From positions 23,729 to 34,318 of the forward strand of contig NVVG01000019.1 in the NCBI GenBank assembly GCA_002402125.1: a stretch of DNA of 10,590 bases, given 5' to 3'. The notes beneath the pieces are model-generated. The model saw only the letters and a list, made by a program, of their open reading frames with translations. It was not told where the DNA came from and did not search any database. This DNA is from Moraxellaceae bacterium. Its GTDB lineage: Bacteria > Pseudomonadota > Gammaproteobacteria > Pseudomonadales > Ketobacteraceae. Made by a program: the position numbers and the translations under genes. Shown here one piece after another: positions 1 through 6,735 of the stretch (the first letter of the stretch is position 1; each line of letters opens with the position of its first letter).

Positions 1-2043
1 TTGCATCAAGTCGCGTCACTTGATACTTCCGAAGATGCGTTAATGACGTTGTCGGGCGACATTAGTTTGGTTAATTTTCGCCGCGAGGACGGAGGTATCT
101 ATCCTGAAGCTAACGGCACTTATCTTGCTCAGCCAGACAGCTCTTTGGACTTTACAGATTTTGTTTTGGTGATCCCTAAACCTAATGACGGTGAAGATGT
201 TCCTATCATGGTTAGAGGCCATGGGTTGGCAAATTTAAAAGATCGGAAACATCTTAATTATCGACGAGCGGGTAGACTACATGTTGCCGTAATGGCAATC
301 GATCAACCCAATCACGGCAAGCGCTCAATTAGAAGCCCGCTGAAAGCTCCCTATATTATTACGGCGACACGTACTCCGGCGGGTATGATGCAGATGCTCG
401 GTATGTTTGTGCAGTCTGTCATCGATCATGCCGTTGTTGCTCGAGCGACGCATGATTTACTCCCAGAAAAGCTTGCGAAGTTACAACTATTAGACCCAAC
501 GATTCCGGATCTTAACGTTGAGAAAATGTATTACCAAGGTATGTCGCTGGGTGCAATGATGGGGGCGCCTATTGGTCTGTTGGCCCCCTACCTAGAGGGG
601 GCATATCTAGTCAATGGCGCGAGCAGTCTGATTCACCTGTTTTCTAAGTCGGCCTTTTGGGATGGTAAGATTAGTTTTGTGATTCCTCTTAACGCAACGG
701 GGGCAGAAGCTACCTTTGCGATAGCGATGATGCAACATTACGTTGATATCGCCGATGGAGCTAACTTTGCTCAATGGTATAAGACCCCCCCAGCAGGTAG
801 ATTTACCAGAAAGTTAGGTATGCACTACTCGGTAGGTGATGGCGGTGTGGTGAATGCGGTCAGTTTGGCATTAGCAGAAGTCGCAGACTTACCTTTAATG
901 AAAGATGTTATTGAACCCGTGCCGCTGGATCAATTGCGTTTTGGTGACGTTGGGTTTGCCGGTTTTGAGGATGGTGGCTACGGCGTCATGCAAGCCCCGT
1001 TCGGTTTAGAGGCAGCTGAGGATATTATAGAGCAACTGAAAAAATTTGATCCGGCTAACCAGGTGGAAGGTGCCGATAATTTGGGTGATTTTGAGGATAA
1101 CCTGGGAGACTTTGTCGGTTTAGATGTATTTGATGCCATCGCTGATTCAGGTCTGACTGATCTGCCTGGTTTTTCCTCTTTAGCGGCTCTTTTAGCCGCC
1201 TTTGGTATAAATAGTGAGTTGGATTCATTTTCAGACTTAATCGACCAGGTGTACGAGGGGGACATGGAGGCGTTTTTGACGCATTTTAATCGTGGTTCTA
1301 TAGAGTCAGTGGGTCATAATATAGATTGGGTCTGTTTGGTGGTCGACCTTGCAATCGAACGCTGTGATTATGCAAAAACCATGGCAGAAGAAGTTTCTAA
1401 CGGTGTAGCCTTTATACCGGAAGAGCCTGACTGGTTTGACCCAGCAGGGTTGCTATCAGAGATCAACCTCAGCAGATTGGCTGACGCCGAAGCGTTAGCC
1501 GAATCCTTAGCAGGGGCTGGAGGGATAAATGTCAATGTGTCGGATGGTGGTGCTGGGTCGACGGAGCCCTTCGGATTGAGCATCTTGGCGTTGTTAATTT
1601 TATGGCGCACTCGTTTTTTAACGTTGTTAGTTGAACAGTTAAAAAGCCCCGCTGGGCGTACAATCATATCGGCAATGCTTTCTGCCACAGTCTGGTTCTG
1701 GTGGGCGGTATGGATAAGCTGGGGGCAGGCTGAGCAAACCTGGGTGAGTGGCTTAGCGCAGGGGTTTAGCAGCTTTAGCACGACATTTATCGGTACCTGG
1801 ATGATGGAGCTGATGTATGTCCGGCTTGGGTCTGGATCAGGTTCTGGGGCTATCGGTTATGTGCTAAATGTTTTGGTGGTTAGCGGCTGTTCGTTGGTCT
1901 TTATGCTCGCAGTACATTCCTTAGCCGGTACTCAGCAATTGTTGCTTACGGTATTTCCTGTTTTTTCAGTGGTTGTGGTTTTTTGTGCTGGGTATCTTTG
2001 GGGTTTAAAACGGATTGAATTACAGGCAGTTGTTATTGGATGA
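1..2043 (+). CDS. Lipase-like alpha/beta hydrolase fused to a C-terminal multi-pass membrane domain (5' partial)
   Basis: The frame is open at the left edge, so the first codon (TTG) is probably internal and the signal peptide lies outside the window. Residue numbers here count from base 1. An RGHG oxyanion-type motif lies near residue 72 and a classical nucleophile elbow G-M-S-L-G at 180-184, so Ser182 is the likely nucleophile. His439 (in GHNIDW) is a possible catalytic His; the Asp is not assigned. An acidic stretch near 359-371 repeats DNLGDF twice. Residues 513-538 form a Gly/Ser-rich linker, a short hydrophobic run and an Arg-containing end (WRTR), resembling a GlyGly-CTERM-type sorting tag. 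Such tags normally end a protein, but the frame continues for about 140 residues with roughly four hydrophobic segments, a GLAQGFSSF motif and a GSGSGSG loop. This tail looks like an independent small inner-membrane protein fused in frame. The gene overlaps the next by four bases. Hydrolase fold is fairly sure; substrate and exact family are unknown. Confidence 0.7.
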   Translation: MHQVASLDTSEDALMTLSGDISLVNFRREDGGIYPEANGTYLAQPDSSLDFTDFVLVIPKPNDGEDVPIMVRGHGLANLKDRKHLNYRRAGRLHVAVMAIDQPNHGKRSIRSPLKAPYIITATRTPAGMMQMLGMFVQSVIDHAVVARATHDLLPEKLAKLQLLDPTIPDLNVEKMYYQGMSLGAMMGAPIGLLAPYLEGAYLVNGASSLIHLFSKSAFWDGKISFVIPLNATGAEATFAIAMMQHYVDIADGANFAQWYKTPPAGRFTRKLGMHYSVGDGGVVNAVSLALAEVADLPLMKDVIEPVPLDQLRFGDVGFAGFEDGGYGVMQAPFGLEAAEDIIEQLKKFDPANQVEGADNLGDFEDNLGDFVGLDVFDAIADSGLTDLPGFSSLAALLAAFGINSELDSFSDLIDQVYEGDMEAFLTHFNRGSIESVGHNIDWVCLVVDLAIERCDYAKTMAEEVSNGVAFIPEEPDWFDPAGLLSEINLSRLADAEALAESLAGAGGINVNVSDGGAGSTEPFGLSILALLILWRTRFLTLLVEQLKSPAGRTIISAMLSATVWFWWAVWISWGQAEQTWVSGLAQGFSSFSTTFIGTWMMELMYVRLGSGSGSGAIGYVLNVLVVSGCSLVFMLAVHSLAGTQQLLLTVFPVFSVVVVFCAGYLWGLKRIELQAVVIG

Positions 2044-3605
2044 TATCCCGTGCGAACGATGTTTTTTTTGCGAGGAAAGCCATTGTTAAGCCCTCGGTTT
2101 TACTGGTGGTTCTTTTGTTTCAGTGGTTGCCGTTAAATGCTGTTGCAGAGTGGGAGTTGGATTGGTCGGCGGAAACTATTGGGCAGTTTCGATATTTTTC
2201 CGAGACTAATGAGTCTGTTGATAGTGTCGCAGATAGTGTTTCGGGTAGTGTTTCTTCTGCTACCAGAGAGTTAAATCAGAAGTTTCTGGATCAGCGCTAT
2301 TCAGAGCAACAAATATTCCCAATCATCAATCAAAGTTTGGGATTCAGCGCAACCAATGAGGATGGTGATCATCTGTTTGTCGGTGACTTTTTCTTTCACT
2401 ATGATCATTATGACGAAGAAAACCGTTATGCGGATATTAGGGAGCTAAGTTGGATCTATAGCTTTGGCGATTATCAGCTGCGGGCAGGGTTTAGCCAGGT
2501 TAGTTGGGGTGTGAACGAGATATTTGGTATTGTTGATGTGATCAATCAGTTGGATACTCAGTCCTGGCCATCTCGAACAAAGCTAGGTCAGCCTTTATTG
2601 TCGTTAGCGGGTTATATTGGTGATTCTCTTTTAGAAACATTTGTGATGTTTGATCATCGTCAGCGTCAGTTTTCGGGTGAAAATGGGCGTTTGCGATATC
2701 CCATACCTATCGATGATAAGCCTGTTTATGATCGAGGTGTTACCGGCAGAGTTGATTTCGCGGTGCGTTGGCAGTTTACGCTGTTTGACACTGATATAAG
2801 TCTCTCGCATTTTTACGGCGTGAGCCGTGAGCCGTATTTCACCTTTAACTTCGATTTTGATAAGCCTCGATTGGTTCCGGTGTATGAAAAAATCAATCAA
2901 CCGTCGATCGATATTACACGTAATTTTGGCGAGTTGTTGGTTAAGTTTGAGGCCAAATATGAAGTGGGAGGGCTGCAAAGTTATGCGGCATACGCAGGTG
3001 GCGTTGAATATACCTTGTCGGGTTTGTTTGGTACCGATTTTGACACAACCATAGTGTTTGAGGCGGTATATGATACTCGTGAAGAAGCTAATAACAATAT
3101 ACTAAATCGTGATGTTGGCCTGGCGTTGCGGGTCGCACTCAATGACCGTTTTGATTCGGTGGTGTTGTTTGCAATGATCCAAGATTATGAATACGACGAA
3201 CGTTTGCTATTATTGCACTGGCGCGGTAGTTTCTATGAGCATTGGCGTGTCGATGCCATTGCCAATGTATTTCACTCTAACGAATCAGCGCCCGATAGAG
3301 ATCAATATAATGAGACCTGGGTGGGCGTGTTTGATGACATCGACTCGGGAGTCCCGGAATTGCCGGTAGAGTTGCTATCTAGTCTTATTGCTACTTTTTC
3401 TGATACTACTATCAGTCGGCGTGATTTTGAGGGCCTTATACATTTTATCGATGATCTAACAGAGCCAGGGGGGTATAAATCGTCCTATGCCGAAACCATA
3501 CCCGATGTGTTATTTGAATTACTAAGTATTACCGATAAGAGCCAAAAAGTTAACTTAATCGATACTGATGACTATGTTGCCATTAGTGTTTCATATTTAT
3601 TCTAG
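2040..3605 (+). CDS. Outer-membrane beta-barrel protein, DUF1302-like
   Basis: The start ATG overlaps the upstream stop as ATGA and has only a weak Shine-Dalgarno sequence, so translation is probably coupled to the hydrolase gene. Residues 1-36 are a signal peptide: a basic N-region, a hydrophobic core (VLLVVLLF) and an AVA-EW cleavage site. The mature chain has many alternating aromatic/polar strands and ends in YVAISVSYLF, with the C-terminal Phe typical of barrels inserted by the BAM complex. The segment around W156-G157 (QVSWGVNEIFGIVDVINQLD) matches the WG...D..N..D pattern I know from DUF1302-type barrels. Just before the last strand, residues of about 431-509 form an acidic, partly helical stretch that is not strand-like, probably a large loop or periplasmic insertion. 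Family members often sit beside RND/MMPL exporters and a LolA-like protein; that partner gene follows here. The transported or bound substrate cannot be read from the sequence. Confidence 0.72.
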   Translation: MISRANDVFFARKAIVKPSVLLVVLLFQWLPLNAVAEWELDWSAETIGQFRYFSETNESVDSVADSVSGSVSSATRELNQKFLDQRYSEQQIFPIINQSLGFSATNEDGDHLFVGDFFFHYDHYDEENRYADIRELSWIYSFGDYQLRAGFSQVSWGVNEIFGIVDVINQLDTQSWPSRTKLGQPLLSLAGYIGDSLLETFVMFDHRQRQFSGENGRLRYPIPIDDKPVYDRGVTGRVDFAVRWQFTLFDTDISLSHFYGVSREPYFTFNFDFDKPRLVPVYEKINQPSIDITRNFGELLVKFEAKYEVGGLQSYAAYAGGVEYTLSGLFGTDFDTTIVFEAVYDTREEANNNILNRDVGLALRVALNDRFDSVVLFAMIQDYEYDERLLLLHWRGSFYEHWRVDAIANVFHSNESAPDRDQYNETWVGVFDDIDSGVPELPVELLSSLIATFSDTTISRRDFEGLIHFIDDLTEPGGYKSSYAETIPDVLFELLSITDKSQKVNLIDTDDYVAISVSYLF

Positions 3606-3615
3606 GAATATTGAT

Positions 3616-4416
3616 ATGATGAAACTTAGATTGAAATTGTATAGCTTATTAATGAGCGTTGTTATGACGATTTCGTATAGTGTGATTAGCGTGGCCGAAG
3701 ACGTGAAAACTGGTGCAGATATTATTGAACGGGCGGAACTTAATTCTAGCGGTTTTAAGGACATGACGAACACCGTCTCCATGACTCTGGTGGATAAAGA
3801 AGGTGCGATATCTGAGCGAGAAATGATAGTGAAGGGGATTTCATTGGGTGACGGTCAAGCGAAAACGCTGACGGTTTTTACTAAGCCTGCACGTGAAAAA
3901 GGCACAGCCTTATTAACCCATACCCATAAGTCTGGCCCCGATGAACAATGGTTGTATTTGCCGGCATCGAAACGGGTTAAGAAAGTGGCTTCAAGCAATG
4001 TGGGTGCTTCTTTTCGAGGCAGTCAGTTTACGTTTGAAGATATTACTACCCAACGTCGTGAGAATTATCGCTTTGATTTAGTCGCAACAGAAAAGTGCGG
4101 TGACAAATTATGTTTCGTTGTTGATCGAACCCCCCAGTTTGACGGGTCCAGTTATTCGAGAACCCGCTTATATATCGATACTGAATATTTTCTAATACAA
4201 AAGAGTGATTTTTTTGATCTTAACAAACAATTGCTTAAGACGATGACAGCCACAAATTATACCAAACATGAGAATGGTGTTTGGAGGCCAGAGTTGCTTG
4301 TTATGGAAAATAGACAAAGTAAAGAGAAAACAGAGTTGAGAACTCTCAAGCTACAATTTGATGTGGGCTTGAAAGAAAAAGACTTTTCTAAACTAAGCCT
4401 AAGAAAAATTCGCTAA
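3616..4416 (+). CDS. Outer membrane lipoprotein-sorting protein, LolA-like (PF17131 type)
   Basis: I chose ATG 3616 (266 aa) over an in-frame ATG at 3568. It has an AGGAA ribosome site overlapping the upstream stop and places a proper signal peptide (MMKLRLKL, hydrophobic core, cut near SVA-ED) at the N-terminus. The next codon is also ATG and could serve. The mature protein carries the hallmarks of this family: WLYLPASKRVKK, then SSNVGASFRGSQFTFEDI, then RTRLYIDTEYFLIQKSDFFD, LLKTM and GVWRPELLVMENRQS. The fold is a LolA/LolB-like half-barrel that should hold a lipid or acyl chain in the periplasm. A CGDKLC pair could form a disulfide. It is last in the operon, ten bases after the barrel gene and before a terminator. 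Periplasmic shuttling of a lipid or lipoprotein between an inner-membrane partner and the barrel is inference. It is not LolA itself. Confidence 0.85.
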   Translation: MMKLRLKLYSLLMSVVMTISYSVISVAEDVKTGADIIERAELNSSGFKDMTNTVSMTLVDKEGAISEREMIVKGISLGDGQAKTLTVFTKPAREKGTALLTHTHKSGPDEQWLYLPASKRVKKVASSNVGASFRGSQFTFEDITTQRRENYRFDLVATEKCGDKLCFVVDRTPQFDGSSYSRTRLYIDTEYFLIQKSDFFDLNKQLLKTMTATNYTKHENGVWRPELLVMENRQSKEKTELRTLKLQFDVGLKEKDFSKLSLRKIR

Positions 4417-4430
4417 TAATTTTCACTGTT

Positions 4431-4456
4431 AGCCAGCTTTCTATATCTGGCTTTTT
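4431..4456 (+). terminator. Short intrinsic terminator of the envelope operon
   Basis: AGCCAG (4431-4436) pairs with CTGGCT (4447-4452) around a 10-base loop, and the stem's last T begins a five-T run (4452-4456). It lies 15 bases after the LolA-like stop and overlaps the mnmC stop codon. The minus strand has no T-run after the stem, so it should act mainly on the rightward operon. The 6-bp stem makes it a modest terminator. Confidence 0.6.
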
Positions 4457-6539
4457 ATATCCTGCGCCGCTTTATATCACGGATGAGAAAGCGGGCAGGG
4501 TGTAACGCTTCTAGCACTTGATTGTCTGTTGCTGCGACCTCTCCCATAATAATATTTGCCAGAATCTCCGCGCAATATGGCGCCGAAGTAATACCTCGAG
4601 AACCGTGAGCTAAATTCACATATAAACCTGGGTGATATTTCCCTAGAGGCATTGGGTCCCTTAGCATGCCTTTTCTTAATGGCGCGTAATCCACCAAAAA
4701 ATCAGCCATAACAGGCGCCGGGCCAATCAGTGGTAAATAGTCGGGTGTCTGGCAGCGAAAGCCGACTCGCCCATCCAATTGCGTCGTGTTTTTTACCCCT
4801 ATCACCTTAGCGAAAGAGGGTAATCCGGTGGCAAGATTATTGAGGTTGGTTGTGTGGTCCTCAAGCTCGCAGTTTTGGTGTTGTGCCTTGGGGTGAAAGG
4901 TGGCGCCGACGCAATGCAAACCGTCTCTGGCAGGCGCGGTGTAACCCTCATAATTGATAGCATGTTTCAGTTTATTGGATACTGTCGTTGCCGGTACGAA
5001 GCTCACCTGGCCTCTAACACTTCTAAGCGGTAAGTGGCTGGTTTGTGTAATCTCGGTTGCACCAAAGCTATTGGCAAGCACAACAATGTCGCTGTGAAGC
5101 ATTATTTCTTTAACGGGAGGGTGTGAGTGAGAGTGTGAGTGTGATGAAATGTTATTTTTTACCCGTAACTCCCAGCCTTTGAGAGTAGAGGATGATTTGT
5201 CTAACGGTGTGAGCTGTTCCAGTTGATAACCACAGATTACTTCAATGTTGGGATGTTTAAGCAATTCGTTTACTGCATCTGCGGGGCGCAACCAACCCCC
5301 TTGTTTTAATAATAAGGATGAGGTGTCGCTGTGAAAACCCAGCAGCTCTGAGGTTTCTTGTGGAGATAACGGAACAGCAATCTGTCTAGGCCAGCGCCCA
5401 CTTTGCATTAATGCTTTCTGCTCTTGTTTTTCTTTTGCGCAATAGGCCAAGCGTACGACGCCATTTAAGTCCCAATCTTTACCTTTTTTGTATTTACTGG
5501 CGTTAAGTAGCCGTAACAGCAGCGGAGTTGAATAGAGGTATGCCAGTTGGTAGAAACGATTTTGGGCATTGTTGTATTGGCTAAGTTTGGTGAAGGTGAC
5601 CGCAGTAGGGTTGCCTGAACCTTCTTGTGCTGTTGTTGAATGTTGCTCCAGTACTTTAACGGCCCATCCACGTATGGCTAAGCTATTTGCCATACTTGCG
5701 CCGGCAATGCCACCACCAATAATTGTAGCGCTACCTGGTTGTTGGTAATGTGAGGGCGGGTAAAACCAGGGTTTTTCGGTGTGCTTTAACTTCGAAGGTT
5801 TCTTGGGCTCAATTGTATAGTTGCCAGAACATATCTCGCGCTTAGGCCCAAGCCCTGGATGTTTTTCTATATTAAAACCCACTGACGTCAGGCCTTTGCG
5901 TACAACCCCAGCGGCGGTAAAAGTGGCAAAGGTAGTCCCTGCTTTACTTAATCGAGCCACCTGGTTGAATAGGGTGCTAGACCACATATCAGGATTGCGG
6001 CTTGGGGTGAAGCCGTCCAGAAACCACGCATCCACTTGCCCAGTAACCTGTCCGAAGGCCGTTGCCGCATCGTCAAAGATAAGTGTGAGGCGCACCTTGC
6101 CTTGGGCGAGTTCGATAGTATGAAAGCCTGGAACTAAAGGGGGGTACTTATCGAGTAATTCATCGCAATAGGGTTTGAGGCTGGGCCATTGCTTATAGGT
6201 TTGGGCAAGATCCTCGCGTTGTAGGGGGAACTTATCAACCGAAATATAATGCAATCGGCTTTGTTTAAATTTTTGTTGAGTCCAAAAATGCCAGGCGCAA
6301 AGAAAGTTAAGCCCGGTACCAAACCCGGTTTCACCGATGCTGAATACATTGCTTGCTTTATCTTGAAATGAAGACCAGCGTTGCGCAAGTTGGTTGTGTT
6401 GAAGAAATACATAATCGGTTTCTTCGGTGCCACTCTCAGATGAGAAGTAATAATCGTCGAAGGCGCTGGAGTGTGGAGTGTTCTCTCGCCAGCTGATTGA
6501 GGCCGGTGTGATTCCGAGGTTGTTTTTGTTGTCTTTCAA
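4455..6539 (-). CDS. mnmC: Bifunctional tRNA mnm5(s2)U34 biosynthesis protein MnmC (FAD oxidoreductase / methyltransferase)
   Basis: This cytosolic enzyme completes the wobble-uridine modification begun by MnmE-MnmG. Its C-terminal FAD domain removes the carboxymethyl group from cmnm5(s2)U34 to give nm5(s2)U34, and its N-terminal domain methylates that with SAM to mnm5(s2)U34. The methyltransferase half shows FDDYYFS (27-33), the SAM loop GFGTGLNF (72-79) and DAWFLDGFTPSRNPDMW (170-186). After a linker (about 245-270), the FAD Rossmann motif IIGGGIAG is at 273-280 with Glu298 ending the fold. HGSRGITSAP (645-654) is the typical C-terminal signature. The 694 residues compare with about 670 in E. 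coli. Start is TTG: an in-frame TAG lies only nine bases upstream, AGGA sits seven bases before TTG, and no other plausible start occurs early. A HSHSHSH loop (467-473) is unusual. It is divergent from ppc and convergent with the envelope operon. Confidence 0.96.
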   Translation of the reverse strand: MKDNKNNLGITPASISWRENTPHSSAFDDYYFSSESGTEETDYVFLQHNQLAQRWSSFQDKASNVFSIGETGFGTGLNFLCAWHFWTQQKFKQSRLHYISVDKFPLQREDLAQTYKQWPSLKPYCDELLDKYPPLVPGFHTIELAQGKVRLTLIFDDAATAFGQVTGQVDAWFLDGFTPSRNPDMWSSTLFNQVARLSKAGTTFATFTAAGVVRKGLTSVGFNIEKHPGLGPKREICSGNYTIEPKKPSKLKHTEKPWFYPPSHYQQPGSATIIGGGIAGASMANSLAIRGWAVKVLEQHSTTAQEGSGNPTAVTFTKLSQYNNAQNRFYQLAYLYSTPLLLRLLNASKYKKGKDWDLNGVVRLAYCAKEKQEQKALMQSGRWPRQIAVPLSPQETSELLGFHSDTSSLLLKQGGWLRPADAVNELLKHPNIEVICGYQLEQLTPLDKSSSTLKGWELRVKNNISSHSHSHSHPPVKEIMLHSDIVVLANSFGATEITQTSHLPLRSVRGQVSFVPATTVSNKLKHAINYEGYTAPARDGLHCVGATFHPKAQHQNCELEDHTTNLNNLATGLPSFAKVIGVKNTTQLDGRVGFRCQTPDYLPLIGPAPVMADFLVDYAPLRKGMLRDPMPLGKYHPGLYVNLAHGSRGITSAPYCAEILANIIMGEVAATDNQVLEALHPARFLIRDIKRRRI
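5121..5141 (-). repeat. Hexanucleotide-like His-Ser repeat inside mnmC
   Basis: On the coding strand CAC alternates with TCA/TCT to encode HSHSHSH (residues 467-473). The six-base period keeps the frame if copies are gained or lost. It lies in the FAD-domain half, between two strand-like segments (WELRVKN and EIMLHSDIVVLAN), so it is probably a surface hairpin loop. Confidence 0.75.
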
Positions 6540-6546
6540 CGGATGT

Positions 6547-6550
6547 TCCT
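6547..6550 (-). promoter_or_regulatory. Ribosome binding site deciding the TTG start of mnmC
   Basis: Read on the minus strand this is AGGA, seven bases before TTG at 6539. It overlaps an in-frame TAG (6549-6551), which rules out any farther upstream start. Confidence 0.75.
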
Positions 6551-6590
6551 AGAGGTGGAATTGTGGGCATTTTAACGTATTTTTGCCTCC

Positions 6591-6610
6591 AATAGCTAAA
6601 TGTAGCTATT
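6591..6610. promoter_or_regulatory. Perfect 8-bp inverted repeat between mnmC and ppc, candidate operator
   Basis: AATAGCTA (6591-6598) and TAGCTATT (6603-6610) are exact reverse complements around an AATG spacer. On the minus strand a possible mnmC -10, TAAAAT (6569-6574), lies about 16 bases downstream, so the palindrome would cover the -35 region. No T-run follows on either strand, so a dimeric-regulator site is more likely than a terminator. The regulator is unknown. Confidence 0.45.
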
Positions 6611-6611
6611 C

Positions 6612-6655
6612 TTAGTGCATAGTTAGTGCATAGTTAGTGTATAGCTAGTGCATAG
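6612..6655. repeat. Four tandem 11-bp repeats (TTAGTGCATAG) upstream of ppc
   Basis: The units are 6612-6622 and 6623-6633 (identical TTAGTGCATAG), 6634-6644 (TTAGTGTATAG) and 6645-6655 (CTAGTGCATAG), with no gaps. The array begins one base after the 8-bp inverted repeat and ends 80 bases before the ppc start. The 11-bp period is close to one helical turn, so all copies present the same DNA face, as expected for iterated binding sites. I could not assign a convincing ppc promoter; a weak TATACC lies at 6670-6675. The rest of the 196-base gap shows only the two ribosome sites. Confidence 0.85.
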
Positions 6656-6735
6656 ATGATCGGTTACGTTATACCTGGCAGTGTTTGTAGGGGAGAGTTT
6701 GGGCGTGACGGCTACAAAATCATAGGGAGAGTAAG

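Noticed and set aside
1675..2043. Separate small membrane-protein gene starting at ATG 1675
   Set aside because: No Shine-Dalgarno sequence precedes this ATG and the upstream frame is open without a stop, so I annotate one fused gene; the possibility is kept in the fusion finding.
2631..2978. Minus-strand open frame of about 115 codons inside the barrel gene
   Set aside because: It lies opposite a well-supported coding gene, has no ribosome site or recognisable motifs, and reads as a shadow frame. The same applies to the other antisense frames inside mnmC and ppc.
3568..3615. Upstream in-frame ATG as the start of the LolA-like gene
   Set aside because: It lies inside the barrel gene, lacks a ribosome site, and would put 16 extra residues before an otherwise proper signal peptide. 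ATG 3616 has AGGAA nearby.
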